Below are positions 32,955 through 44,829 of a DNA stretch of 64,000 nucleotides, piece by piece. Each line of letters begins with the position of its first letter. The first letter of the stretch is position 1. Position numbers and translations under genes: made by a program. Source of the DNA: Zygnema cylindricum (lineage: Eukaryota; Streptophyta; Zygnematophyceae; Zygnematales; Zygnemataceae); the NCBI GenBank assembly GCA_037447655.1, contig JBBHKE010002145.1, positions 51,861 through 115,860 on the forward strand. The letters run 5' to 3'. Under the pieces are notes generated by a model that saw nothing but the letters and a program-made list of their open reading frames with translations, did not search any database and was not told the DNA's origin.

Positions 32955-35900
32955 ATGTCTGATAATGGCTCAGCTCCTATTGCAAGTGCTCCTATTAGCC
33001 CTAGTGCTCCACCTGCTCCTGCTGGTGCAAGTGTGACTCCTAGTGTGAAAGGAACACAGCCGAGTCTTAATGCCCATGACCTTCAACAGGTTATGGGCCC
33101 ACCGCCCAAATTGCCTATTTTTGACGGAACTGACTACTTATACTGGGAAGATATGTTGAGCTCATATTTCGAGGAGAGGGGCTTGTCACCCATTGTGGAA
33201 GGAACAGCGGATGTGACTGCGCCGGATTGGAGAAAGAAGAATCTTCATTGCCTCAACGTCTTGAAGCAGTCTATGACAAAAGATTTGGTAATGTCGTATC
33301 TTGAGATGAAGAAAGCATCTGATGTTTGGTTTAGTGTACGTGCTATGTATGTTCAACTAGATGTTACCGTCCAGACTAACATAGCCACTCAGATTTTTGA
33401 ATTTAAGTATTCTGGAGGTAGTATGTCAGATCATTGTCATGCTATGAAAAGGTTGTTTCTTCAGAGTACTAGTGCAGGTGGGGACTTTTCACCACCTCAG
33501 CAAGCTATGTTGTTGATGAGAACTTTGCCCGATGAATATAAGGGAGCCATGGATAGGCTTAGGGCTATTCCACAGCGTCAATGGAACATAGCATTAGCAA
33601 TTCAACTTATTTTGAGTGAAGAAGCTAACCAAATGTCACAAAGAGGTAGTAGTAAGTCTGTTCAGGCACTAGCTAACCAGTTTTCGGATTCTAAGATTGG
33701 CAGTGGCAGTGGTAAAGGTAGTGGTCCTAGAAGGTCACCTTTGACATGTTATTACTGTGATGAAAAAGGGCATGTGTTCAGAATGTGTAATGCATACAAG
33801 AGAGCGAAAGCTACAGGAAATTTTCGCTCTGGATGGGACGAAAGTCGGGTTCCTTCTCAATCAGGTGGTCGCCCAAATGCTTTCTTCAATGAACTTAAGG
33901 AGGAGGACGTGAGCAGCTTTCCTGACAACAGTGAAAAGAAATACTTTGCGATGGCACAAGCAACGGAAGGCGTGGAGGAAGACGAATGGATTATGGACTC
34001 CGGCGCATCTGCCCACATGTGCTGCAATCGCCATCTATTTGAGAGTATTCAATCTATTTCACCCATCAAAATTTATTTTAGTGATGATACGTTTGTTGAG
34101 TCGAAAGCAAAAGGGAGGGTGTCACTTATGTTGAATGTAGAGGGAAAACCTGTGAAAAGGGTCTTGGAAGATGTGTTGCATGTCCCAGCTTTTAAAAGAA
34201 ACTTTTTCTCTACGTCAGTGGTAGAAAAGAAAGGTATTAGAACTATATCTGAGAATGGAAAGAAAACAGTGAGTAAGAATGGGAAAATAGTTGCAGAGGG
34301 ATTTGCTGGAGGAAACAATTTGTATCGGTTGAGTCTTGCAAATGATAATGATAATGATGTTATGTACTCAAGTGTAATCAGTGATTGTGATTTATGGCAT
34401 AAACGTTTAGGACATGTGAATTATGATAGATTAGAAAAGATGGTAAATCAAAAAATGGTGGAAGGTGTAAAAATTAGTCAAAAACCAGCATCAAATGTAT
34501 GTGATGGTTGTGCAATGGGAAAAATTCATAAGTTGCCTTTCCCTTCGCAAACTGATCATAAAAGTAGCAGGGTGCTAGAACTAATTTATTCAGATGTATG
34601 TGGGCCATCTAGGTATCCATCTATTGGAGGTTCTAAGTTTATGCTTACCTTTACTGATGATTATAGTAGATTTACTACAGTTTATTTTTTGAAGAGTAAA
34701 GATGAAGTTTTTTCAAAATTTAAAGAGTATAAGGCTTGGGTTGAAAATCTGCATGAGAGAAAGATAGGAGGATTCAGATCTGATAATGGAGGGGAGTACA
34801 TTTCTAATGAATTTGCAGAATTCCTAAAATTGCATGGAATTTCACATCAACTAACTGTTCCTTATTCTCCGGAACAAAACGGTGTTTCAGAGAGGATGAA
34901 TAGGACTATATCAGAGTGTGCTAGGACAATGATGGCTGATATGGACATAGATTACAAATTTTGGGCAGAGGCTATGAATTGTGCAGCGTATGTGAGAAAC
35001 AGGCTAGAAACAAGGGCAGTAAAAGATAAAACTCCTTATGAAATGTGGACAGGACAAAAACCAGATGTAAGTTACTTCAAAGTTTTTGGAAGTAAGATAT
35101 TTATGTTAGATAATGATCCACAAAAATGGAAATTAGAGCCAAAAGGCATACCAGGTATATTTCTAGGGTATGATGATCATGCCAAGGGTTATAAAGTATA
35201 TGACATTAAGAGAAATAGAGTCGTGGTAGCCAGAAACATCATAGTGAAGGATGAGGGAAAAGGAGTAGATGTATTTAGTCAGCGTACAGATGAAAAGAAA
35301 GATAGAAGTGTTGATTATATCTTTTTAGAGGAAAATCCTATGTTTTTCAAGAAAAATATAGAAAATACATATACATCAACTCAAAATGACTTGCAATCAT
35401 CTTCTCCACCAGAAACAGGAAGTGTTATGCCAGAAAGAGTTGCAGACTCTCCTCTACCTCAATCCGCAACTCAATCACAAGAAGAATCACATGTATCGAG
35501 GAGGAGGACCCAACCATCTATACCAGCGACAGAATTTCCAGGTGGAGTTCGGCGAAGTGCACGACTCAGGGGAGAAAATGCAGCCTTTGCTCACTCAGCA
35601 CACATAGAAGAGCCTCTAACGTTGACGGAAGCTTTTTCGAGTAATGAAAGGGAACACTGGGTGGAAGCAGTCAATGAAGAAATGAAGTCCATCATGGAGG
35701 CCCAAACATGGGATCAGGTGGAACTTCCTCCAGGAAGAAAGGCTATTGGGAGTAAATGGGTGTTTAAATTAAAATTGAACCCAGATAATACCATAGACAG
35801 GTATAAGGCTCGCTTGGTTGCTAAGGGATATAATCAAAAGGAGGGGATAGATTATGAAGAAACTTTTTCACCGGTTGTAAGGTTTCCATCTGTCCGCATC

Positions 35901-36134
35901 TTACTTACATTAGCTGCCATAGAGGATTTTGACATTCACCAAATGGATGTCAAAACTGCCTTTTTGCATGGTGATTTAGATGAGGTTATTTACATGAAGC
36001 AACCTGAGGGTTATGAGGAAGCAGGAAAAGAAAATCTTGTGTGCAGACTTTTAAAATCTTTGTATGGCCTAAAACAGGCCCCTAGGCAATGGAACCGAAA
36101 GTTAGATGAGTTCTTGACAGGACTAGCGAATTGA
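32955..36134 (+). pseudogene. Copia Gag-Pol, truncated inside reverse transcriptase
   Basis: The 1059-codon frame opens at ATG 32955. In order it holds a copia gag domain (about residues 50-225, [16 protein letters not shown]), a zinc knuckle ([14 protein letters not shown], about 266), aspartic protease ([12 protein letters not shown], about 345) and GAG-pre-integrase ([18 protein letters not shown] ... [15 protein letters not shown]). The integrase core follows ([37 protein letters not shown]), then the start of copia reverse transcriptase ([62 protein letters not shown]). It then stops four codons after DEFLT. The YVDD catalytic box and RNase H are missing, so it cannot be autonomous. The frame is otherwise uninterrupted, which suggests recent loss. 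Confidence 0.93.
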
Positions 36135-36718
36135 TATCTTTAAGTTAATTAGTGTGTAGGGCCGCCAATGAATGTAGACGTGATAAGAATCACCCGGATT
36201 TTTAGGGTATAGATATTGTTAGTGGACAATTCTGGTCCAAACACTTAGATTTTGTCAGTAGGGTGTCTGGTGGACCATGTACATACGTTTTGGATGTTTT
36301 TTAGATCTTTTAGATGTTTTCTAGATCTTTTAAGATGTTTCGTAGATCTTTTGAGTATTTAGTTCAATTAGGATTGATCAATTCAACACAGAATGTACAT
36401 TCTACACAAGAGTTAAGGAAATGAGAGCACTGAGTGCAGTTTAAGGTGTTTTATGCTCTATTGTCTCTAATTTGCTTGTAGTACATGTTTGTTTGGTTGA
36501 AAGACCTCTTTTGTTTGGAGTAACATATCTTACACTATAGATCTAGTCTTTTAGGCATTTCTCTTTGGGTTTGCTTCCGCTAACATGTCTGATAATGGCT
36601 CAGCTCCTATTGCAAGTGCTCCTATTAGCCCTAGTGCTCCACCTGCTCCTGCTGGTGCAAGTGTGACTCCTAGTGTGAGTGGATCACAGCCGAGTCTTAA
36701 TGCCCATGACCTTCAACA
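36127..36718 (+). repeat. Second copy of copia 5' region and gag start
   Basis: Repeats 32497-33088 at a constant offset of 3630 bp with only a handful of substitutions (for example GTGAGTGGATCACAG for GTGAAAGGAACACAG). The ATG at 36585 opens 44 shared codons before the sequence passes into unrelated T-rich DNA. The 90-codon frame there is chimeric and not a gene. Confidence 0.9.
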
Positions 36719-36865
36719 TTCACTACTTTTCTGCTTTACTGTTATACTCCTTTCCGGTTTGCCTTTCTTCTTCACTGTTTATTATTTTCCCGCTGCACAT
36801 TGTTCTACTAGTTTACTATTTTTATGTTTTATTGCTTTGCTGGTGATTACTGTTTAGGGTTTTCT

Positions 36866-36991
36866 GTTTTGCTGTTGGTATACTGGTTAATGTACTAATG
36901 CTTCTATGCTTTGTTGTTGGTATACTGGTTTACTACTGTTCTAATGCTTCTATGCTTTGTTGTTGGTATACTGGTTTACTACTGTTCTAAT
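36866..36991 (+). repeat. 46-bp tandem repeat
   Basis: GCTTCTATGCTTTGTTGTTG...TTACTACTGTTCTAAT units begin at 36900 and 36946, preceded by a partial unit (GCTGTTGGTATACTGGTTAA). Confidence 0.85.
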
Positions 36992-37034
36992 TATTCTGTG
37001 CTTCAATGCTTCACTTTTACTATACAGCCCATGT

Positions 37035-37096
37035 CTATTAGCGTTGATTGCATGGCTATTAGCGTTGATTGCATGGCTATTAGCGTTGACTGTAGT
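37035..37096 (+). repeat. 21-bp tandem repeat, three units
   Basis: CTATTAGCGTTGA(T/C)TG with CATGG begins at 37035, 37056 and 37077. Confidence 0.88.
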
Positions 37097-37609
37097 AGTT
37101 TCGTATGGACTTTTTTTGACTGAAAATTAAATGATTGTATAACGCCAGTTTTGGAAGTAACTACGAGACCCATCTCCACTTAACCAACATAATTTATACT
37201 ATTTTGACATTTATAGTAATTAGTTCTTTGCACCAAAATCTATAACCAGTGTCGTTTTCTTTATTTCTATTCTTAAAACTGAATGTCGTACATCTCAAAG
37301 CAACCCTTTCATTTTAATGAGCCTTATATGACATTATAACATTATAAAAATTTATCATTTATTTTTTAATCACTTTTCTTAACGCTTGAAAAGCACCTTA
37401 TCTTGTGAAAACCACTTTATTACATGATAATCAATCTTGTACTGCATTTATACCCCTTATAAAAAAAACAAGCCCAATAAGGGGTGGGAAAGTGATGGGT
37501 CTAAGCAAGTAAAAGAGGCAGATAGGACCAAATTTTTAATCGCGACAAAGCATGCGAGGTTAGTTATAATATAGCTCAATGATAGTTTCGCTTTTTTAAA
37601 AACATGTTA

Positions 37610-37748
37610 GGGATAGGAAAAGGGAGAGGTAAAAGGATAGAGAGTTGGAGAGAGAGAGGGAGAGGGAGAGGGAAAGGGAAAAGGGGAGGGAGAAGTGGAG
37701 AGGGAGAAAAAGAGGGAAATAGAAAGAGATAGTGAGAGAGGGAAAGAT
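37610..37748 (+). repeat. GGGAGA-rich purine tract
   Basis: Purine-only simple sequence of GAGAGGGAGAGGG words just upstream of the Harbinger Myb-like ORF. Minus-strand Leu/Ser/Phe-rich frames here are artefacts. Confidence 0.85.
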
Positions 37749-37756
37749 ATCCCAAC

Positions 37757-39240
37757 ATGTGGTGTTTTCCTTTTCTTTTACTTCCAAGAAATATGTCTAC
37801 AAATATGATGAACAACACCACGGGATTACACATGAATGAAGCAAACGTTATTTCAACAAATAAAACACCATTTCTACCATCATCATATTCATCGGATGCA
37901 CCATCGCCTTTTGTACCTGTTCCTCCAATTTCTACCCTAAATGTTTATGCCCTAAATAATGCAAACAATTTTCTTACCCGGACCTCTTGTTTCCCTGCCT
38001 CACTTACTCTTCCTGTAATCTCCCCAACTATTTGTGGATCTCTCTTCGCCTCATCCTCTCACCAAACTAAACACATGGAAGCTATTCAAAGAAGCTCCAT
38101 TTTACCTCCACGATTATTCAAAAACCTAGACCCCTTGTTAAACACCTTAAACACGCCGTTCCCACAGCAAGCAGTGTAGTAGCCTTTTTACCTTCACACC
38201 CTATAATTGTATCTACTCATGCATTATCCTCCACTCAAACTCTTTCCTCACCTCAAAAAAGCGTGATGAGCCCACCAAAATGTACGAAATCAACGGGAAA
38301 GAAAGTTGAAGTTGATGGGTTATCACCAAAAAAAGAAAACAGTAGCCCACGAATCAGAAACGGAAATTGAGAGCTTTACGAAATGGGCTTCCTCAACGAG
38401 GCTAAGAAACAAGAATTTTACGAAAGCCTTGAGAAGAGTGCTAAGGCGAAGTTTGGTTTTACGGTTGAAAAGTGGGAAAACATTTCGAAAACGTTAAATA
38501 ACAGAGGAGTTGTATGTGATTGGGGTGAATGCGAAAAAAAATGGAATAATCTGTCGAACGACTTCAAAAAAATTAGAGACGACAGTAAGAGGAGTGGAAC
38601 TGCTACAAATTATTCTATGAGTAAAAAAGAGAGATCGAAGAAACGGTTTGGCTACCTCTCTTTTCGAAACCTTGTTTGGTGAAATGGACAGCCGATGTCG
38701 AAGTGGGAAGTTGTAAACCCAAAAGTCACCTGGGATACGGGTGACGAAGAACCTGGGGTTAACGAGGATTTTGATGAAGACAAAGATACAATTATTTTAG
38801 ATAATAATCCAAAAGGTCGTGGAGGTTACGAGGAGGGAGTCAATGTGCAAGGGAAACCGTTTCCAGATGTTACTTTTGATAATGGAGAAGAAGTGGGAGA
38901 TGAGAAAAAAATTAAAAAAAAAAAACGTCGGGTCCACACCCTATAAAGATTAGTTTGCAACCGGTAGGAAAAAAAAAGAGGTGGGAGACAAGGTTATCAG
39001 GAAAATCCCTCACTTCTCGCTCAAGAAGTGATTGGAAAGCTAGACAAAACAGTTGAAAAATCGAACAATACGCAACTTGAACATCAGAAAAAAAATCGAA
39101 CAACATACAGTTCGAGCAACAGAACACACTCCTTAATAAAAAACTTGAACAAAACAAAGGAATTTTTGGAGGTTTTAAAGAGATCGTCAATGGAGTTATA
39201 TTCGCAATTGCGACCAACATCGAAAGAATTATGAAAGGAT
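37757..39240 (+). pseudogene. PIF/Harbinger Myb/SANT-like ORF, decayed
   Basis: This is the companion DNA-binding protein that Harbinger elements use to bring the transposase to DNA and into the nucleus. A low-complexity Ser/Pro/Thr N-terminal part (MSTNMMNNTTGLH, 37792 on) ends in a stop at 38179. Frames then shift through a PKCTKSTGKKVEVDGLSPKK region to the Myb/SANT-like helices at 38383-38682 (FTVEKWENISKTLNNRG, CDWGECEKKWNNLSNDFKKI). An acidic segment (38695-38946) and a Gln/Asn/Lys-rich coiled-coil-like tail (to about 39235) follow. Several stops and indels separate the pieces. It converges with the transposase at 40561-42066, the usual two-gene layout. Confidence 0.72.
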
Positions 39241-39298
39241 GATTTTGGATAGTTTGAATGTTTATTTTGTCATATTTTTAAAAAACTCTTTATTGTTT

Positions 39299-40090
39299 GA
39301 GGTAGAGAAAACAATGCTTGGAATATATGGTTTTTATTAGAAAGGGTTAGTTTTTGTACACTTGTCAACTTCACAGATTGCTCAATTTTTTTTTGATTTT
39401 TTTTTGTCGCTTATGTATTTGTTTAAAACATATATTTGCTTTTCGAGGTAAAAAAAATGATATTTGAAAAAGTTGGTTTTTATGCAGAATCTTTTGGTTT
39501 CGTTGACATGTGCACTTATTGGTTTTTTTTCTGATTTTCATATTTTTGTATTTGTGTTGCTTTTGTAATTGTTTAAAGCATTTATTTTCTTTTCGAGGTA
39601 AACAAAATGATATTTGAAAAGGATGGTTTTTATGTGTAATCTTTCGATTTCTTTTACATGCACGCTTAGTGGTTTTTTCTGTTTTTCATATTTTCTGTTT
39701 TTGTGTTGCTTTTGCTTTCGTTTAAAGCAGTTTTTTGCTTTTCTTGGTCAAGAAAGTGATATTTGAAAAAAACAATTTTTATGCGGATGCTTTTGGTTTT
39801 CGAGAACGTGTACAAATTTTTTTATTCTGATTTTCACATTTTCTGTTTTTGTGTCGCTTTTGCATTCGTATAAAAAAATTATTTGCTTTTCAAGGTCAAG
39901 AAATTGATATTTAAAAAATGTGGTTTTTATGTGGATGCTTTTGGTTTTCGTTTACATATACAATTAAAGTTTTTTTTTTTTTTCACATTTTCTGTTTTTG
40001 AGTCGCTTTTGTTTTCGTTTAAAGCATTTTTTTTTTTGCTTTTCGAGGTAAACAAAATGATGATAGAAATTCTTGTTTTATGAGGAAGCT
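39299..40090 (+). repeat. ~149-bp tandem repeat between the Harbinger ORFs
   Basis: Six occurrences of the TTTGCTTTTCGAGGTAAAC-like anchor at 39299, 39445, 39595, 39744, 39892 and 40045 (spacings 146, 150, 149, 148, 153). Each is followed by ATGATATTTGAAAA, GGTTTTTATG and TTTTCTGTTTTTGTG words. It is T-rich and non-coding. Confidence 0.82.
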
Positions 40091-40560
40091 TGTGTTTTTG
40101 ATTACATGTAAACTTAATGAAATATTACTTTAAAAACCGCATTGACGTTTTAAACACATAAATGTTGAAATTTTACATCACAGTCCCAAATATCACAAAA
40201 AATCAATAAAAATTACTTCAACATTTGTATGGCATATAAAGATGACATTGAAAAATTGCATGGTTGTGAATTATAAAATTGGGTAACATATTATTTTCAA
40301 ATTTAAAATCGTAAAAATAGTAAAGTGATCAATCAATATCAACTATTAATGTTGGATCCTCAATAAAATATCCATGTTTTAAAATATGTTGAATAGATAA
40401 AGAAAATAAAATGTCAAACAAAAAACTAAAAATCTAAAGCAGAAAACATTAACTATCTTCACACATTGACATCGATATCTATTTCATCATTAATATTTCT
40501 CTCACGCCTAGTATCATCAGATTGTTCGTTTCTACCGCTTTCACCCGTCACAAAATCTTT

Positions 40561-42066
40561 TTATTTTTCTTCTTTCATACCTAGACTATAGTTTGCATTT
40601 TTATTTGGAGCATTATTGTCGCCATCCAAAACGTATTGACATAACACATCCCTTATTCTAGCTCCACAGATTTTAGCAGATCGACATCTTTTCGGTCGTC
40701 TTTCGACATCCTCAATTTCCCATGTTCGTTCATCCTGAACTCGAGACATGCGAGATGTCATTCTACGTTGGACATTCACAGCTTTCGCACGTTCTTTGTT
40801 GAATTCGAGCTCCCAATCCACGTCCAATTCGCCTTTCGCAATCAAAATGTTGTGCAGAATACATGCTGCAAGAATACATGACACCAATCATTCTCTTTTC
40901 TGATGGAAAAGTTTTAGAAGATGCCTCCATTGTGCTTTCAATTTCCCGAAGGCTTTTTCCACTACCATCCTTGCTGCAGAATGTTTGAAATTGGTTTTTT
41001 TTTAATGTAGACAACTTTAACCTGGGAAAAGGTACAATTAGGTTTGGATGGAGAGAACACCCTACATCTACAACAAGAGAGGGAGACACTCAACTATTTC
41101 CCTATTTCAATGTTTCGGCGCTTGTAATCACGCGTCTCTCGAAATCCTGTCCCAATTTCGATTGTCTGAATATGCTTGAGTCATTCATAGTGCCCGTTGA
41201 ACCCAAATTCAGATCGATAAATCTCATTTTGTTGATCTACTACGATTTGAACTGCGGTAGAATTTTTTTTTTTTGCATCGTAATAGTCGATCGACAAAAA
41301 ATCTTCTCATAGGGTAATTTATATATGGTGCAATCAATAACACCCACACAATTTGGTAATCCCTACTTTTTTTCAAAAAAGCTTTTGATGTCGCGTAACT
41401 CGCTTTCCATCGGCCACTTGATCCAATGTCCTAACTTTTTTGCAATGGCTTTCATAACTCGATTGAATATTGTACCCACAGTTGAACGTCTGATACCAAA
41501 TTGTTCCGCAATACGTACGACCCCCCTTTGATGCCCTAATCTCATCCGCGCTATTAACACTTGTTTTACCACCGTCGGTTTTCTATTTTTAATGTGTCGA
41601 AATCGGAAGGTGATTTAGAGGTGAGCTCGGTCTACATTTCATTAACCAAAATTTGCACGGTTTTTTTTGTAAGCCGGAAGAGCTTTCGAAAACGCTCTGT
41701 ACTATATTTTGATAAATTGGTAATACCTCGTCAACCCAATGCACCAATCTTGGTAGGATGTAGTATTGCCCATCCTCTTTAGGTTTTAATTTGGATATTT
41801 GTTCGAGTATTCCTCTTATAATTTTCGGCATTACGTTCGCAATACCGTCTTGAACCTTTCCTTGACTATTTTGATTGTATAAAATCGACAACAATAGTAT
41901 TTTTTGCAACATTTGTAGTACAGCGCATAATGCGGTGGTCACAATCGGCATCATCATTCCAATACGAGTTTTTTTTTGTAAAGTCATCCCAAATCGTGAA
42001 CACCTGTTCATCATCGATATCCGTGAAGTGCTCAATGTCATAGTCTTCATCAAAGTCTAAAGTCAT
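40561..42066 (-). pseudogene. PIF/Harbinger transposase, decayed
   Basis: Reading leftward: an acidic N-terminal region (DFDEDYDIEHFTDIDDEQVF, 42066-41866), a helix-turn-helix region (RIAEQFGIRRSTVGTIFNRV, 41572-41363) continuing into GHWIKWPMESELRDIKSFFE, a GD-less VDVGCSLHPNLIVPF segment (41080 region), a remnant of the Glu motif in shifted frame, and the C-terminal CILAACILHNILIA with DVDWELEFNKERAK (40887-40561). At least three frameshifts or stops break it. It is the same lineage as the transposase at 1-950. Confidence 0.82.
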
Positions 42067-42082
42067 ATATCGTCAAGAAGTT

Positions 42083-44000
42083 GTTACAAGTTCCATTCTA
42101 TTTTGAGTAGAGTATTCAAATTAAGTAACAACTTCTATACTAGTTTCAGTAGAGGATTCAAGTTCAATTACAAGTTCTAGTCTATTTTCAGTTGAGTGTT
42201 CAAATTAAGTTACAAATTCTATACTATTTTCAGTAGAGGATTCAAATTAAGATACAAGTTCTATACTATTTTCAGTAGAGGATTCAAATTAAGTTACAAA
42301 TTTACAACAGACTTTCAGTAGAGTACTCAAGTTCAGTTACAAGTTCCATTCTATTTTCAGTGGAGTATTCAAATTAAGATATAAGTTCCATACTATTTTG
42401 AATAGTATGGAAATTAAGATACAAATTCCATACTATTTTGAGTAGAGGATTCAGGTTCAATTCCATTCTATTTTTAGTAAAGTATTCAAATCAAGTTAGA
42501 AGTTCCATACTATTTCAAAAAAGGATTCAAGTTCAGTTACAAGTTCCATTCTATTTTCAATAGAGTATTGAAGTTCAGTTACAAGCTCCATACTGTATTG
42601 AGTAGAGTATTCAAATCAAGTTACAACTTCTATACTATTTTCAATAGAGGATTCAAGTTCAATTACAAGTTCCAGTTTATTTTCAGTGGAGTATTCAAAT
42701 TAAGATACAAGTTCCATGGTATTTTCAATAGAGTATTCAAGTTCAGTAACAAGTTCCATACTATTTTGAGTAGAGTATTCAAATTAAGATACAAGTTCCA
42801 TACTATTTTGAGTAGAGTACTCAAGTTCAATTACAAGTTCCATTCTATTTTCAGTAGAGTATTCAAATTAAGATACAAGTTCCATACTATTTTGAGTAGA
42901 GTATTCAAATAAAGATACAAATTCTATACTATTTTGAGTAGAGGATTCAAGTTCAATTACAAGTTCCATTCTATTTCGAGTAGAGTATTCAATGTATGTT
43001 ACAAGTTCCATACTATATTCAGTAGAGGATTCAAGTTCAATTACAAGTTCCATTCTATTTTCAATAGAGTATTGAAGTCCAGTTACAAGTTCCATACTAT
43101 GTTGAGTAGAGTATTCAAATTAAGTTATAAGTTCCATTCAATTTTCAGTAGAGGATTCAAATTAAGATACAAGTTCCATACTATTTTCAGTAGAGGATTC
43201 AAATTAAGAACAAATTTGAAACAGATATTCAGTAGAATACTCAAGTTCAGTTACAAGTTCCATACTATTTTCAGTAGTGTATTCATATTAAGATAGAGGT
43301 TCTATACTATTTTCAATAGAGTAATCAAATTAAGATACAAGTTCCATACTATTTTCAGTAGAGTATTCAAATCAAGATACAAGTTACATACTATTTTTAG
43401 TACAGGATTCAAATTCAGTTACAAGTTCCATTCTATTTTCAGTAGAGTATTCAAATTAAGTTACAAATTTGCAACAGATTTTCAGATTTGCAACAGATTT
43501 TCAGTAGAGTACTCAAGCTCAGTTACAAGTTCCATTCTATTTTCAGTAGAGGATTCAAGTTCAGTTACAAGTCCTATACAATTTTCAGTAGAGGATTCAA
43601 GTTCAGTTACAAGTTCCATGTTCCATTCTATTTTCAGTAGAGCATGCAAATTAAGGTACAAGTTCCATACTATTATTTTCAGTAGAGTATTCAAATTAAG
43701 TTACAAGTTCCATAATATTTTCAGTAGAAGATTCAAGTTCAGTTACAAGTTACAAGTTCCATTCTATTTTCAGTAGAATATTCAAGTTCAGTTACAAGTC
43801 CTATACACTTTTCAGTAGAGGATTCAAGTTCAGTTACAAGTTCCATGTTCCATTCTATTTTCAGTAGAGCATGCAAATTAAGGTACAAGTTCCATACTAT
43901 TTTCAGTAGAGTATTCAAATTAAGTTACAAGTTCCATACTCTTTTCAGTAGAGTATTGAAATTCAGTTACAAGTTCCATAGTCAATTCAGTGTATTGTTC
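42083..44000 (+). repeat. 42-bp minisatellite, about 45 units
   Basis: The unit reads GTTACAAGTTCCATTCTATT followed by TTCAGTAGAGTATTCAA and a variable ATTAA or GTTCA. Two main variants intermix: AAATTAAGATACAAGTTCCA-type and AAGTTCAGTTACAAGTTCCA-type, often alternating. Since 42 bp equals 14 codons, long open frames appear on both strands (YKFHTIFSRVFKLR on plus; MELVTELESSTENR on minus). No start context, domain or splice evidence supports a gene. It directly abuts the N-terminal end of the decayed transposase. Confidence 0.93.
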
Positions 44001-44505
44001 GAATTCATCCGGTTTTTCAGTTCAAAACCCTAATTAGTATTCAGTTCGGTATGGAGTTAAGAGGGTTTTTTAGGGTTCACAACTTTGTCTTTCTTGCTAT
44101 AAGGGGGGAATGGGTGTAATTTTCAAGGTCTCCTCAAAGATTTTTCGAGAAAACAGAGGAAATTACCTCTCTAGTTCGGCATCAACAAACTTGAGAAATT
44201 GACCTTTCTTGCTAAAAAACTAGAATGGCCAGCTATGCAGAAGACATTTTCATACCAGAAAATTAATTAATTTATACATACCTATCTGCAGTTTTATAAA
44301 AGTATGTTGAAAGGGATTAAGAAAATTATCTGTTCTTTACATACCCCGCTGAATGTTGTTTGTCGGGCCTCACGTGGGCGGAAAGGTGATAAGCTCTCTA
44401 TTTTGCCAGAAACTCCGACGCAGCCTTCGCCGCGATCACGGCTAAAACTTGTTCCCAAAATTTCCGTTGTCTTTCTGACACCATCCCCGTTTCCCACTCA
44501 AGATA
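44001..44505. other. Gene-free stretch
   Basis: No gene recognised. It begins with the end of the minisatellite and a CGGTTTTTCAGTTCAAAACCC segment. Confidence 0.35.
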
Positions 44506-44672
44506 AGATTAAGGGAGGAAGAAGAGATTGTGAGGGAGGAGGACGAGATTGGAGGGAGAAGGATAAGATTGAAGGAAGAAAGATAAGATTGTGAGGAAGA
44601 AAGATAAGATCGTGAGGAACGAGGAAGAAGGATAAGATGCTGAGGGAGGTAAAAAAGATTGTGAGGTATTGA
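44506..44672 (+). repeat. Degenerate GATAAGATTG/GAGGAAGAA repeat
   Basis: Purine-rich units of about 20-28 bp built on A(A/G)GATAAGATTG and GGAAGAA. Minus-strand Ser/Leu-rich frames across it are compositional. Confidence 0.7.
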
Positions 44673-44829
44673 TGCCAAAGTGGATTTGGAGAGGGAGTTG
44701 CCTCCTTTGCATCTTACCTCACTATGCAGCCCGCAGATCAGGCCCGCAGATGAGGTAGAACAAGGTTTCAAAGCGCGTGAAATTTGCCAAAGAGGCAACC
44801 GTACAAGAAAGGTAGCGGAAACGGGCACT

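Larger units (their letters stand above)
32497..36718 (+). mobile_element. Ty1/copia retrotransposon, 3'-truncated and joined to a second 5' copy
   Basis: A unit of 3630 bp (32497-36126) contains the 5' untranslated/LTR region, gag and pol up to the middle of reverse transcriptase. It is followed directly by 592 bp (36127-36718) that repeats 32497-33088, including the first 44 codons of gag. Because the repeat includes coding sequence it is more than an LTR. LTR limits and primer site could not be set with confidence. T-rich DNA of similar type flanks both sides. Confidence 0.8.
36719..37756. other. T-rich and AT-rich spacer
   Basis: No gene. TTTACTG-rich sequence resembling 31900-32380, followed by two short tandem arrays and AT-rich DNA. 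Confidence 0.4.

Noticed and set aside
36585-36857. A 90-codon gene starting [11 protein letters not shown]
   Set aside because: The first 44 codons copy the copia gag start and the rest is T-rich spacer; it is a chimeric artefact of the duplication.
37596-37833. Leu/Ser/Pro-rich minus-strand peptide resembling a signal or membrane protein
   Set aside because: Translation of a GGGAGA purine tract.
42568-43296. Repetitive 14-residue-repeat proteins (YKFHTIFSRVFKLR-like)
   Set aside because: The 42-bp unit happens to lack stops; frames exist on both strands with no start context or splice support.
42083-44000. CRISPR array
   Set aside because: Units are contiguous without unique spacers, and the genome is eukaryotic.
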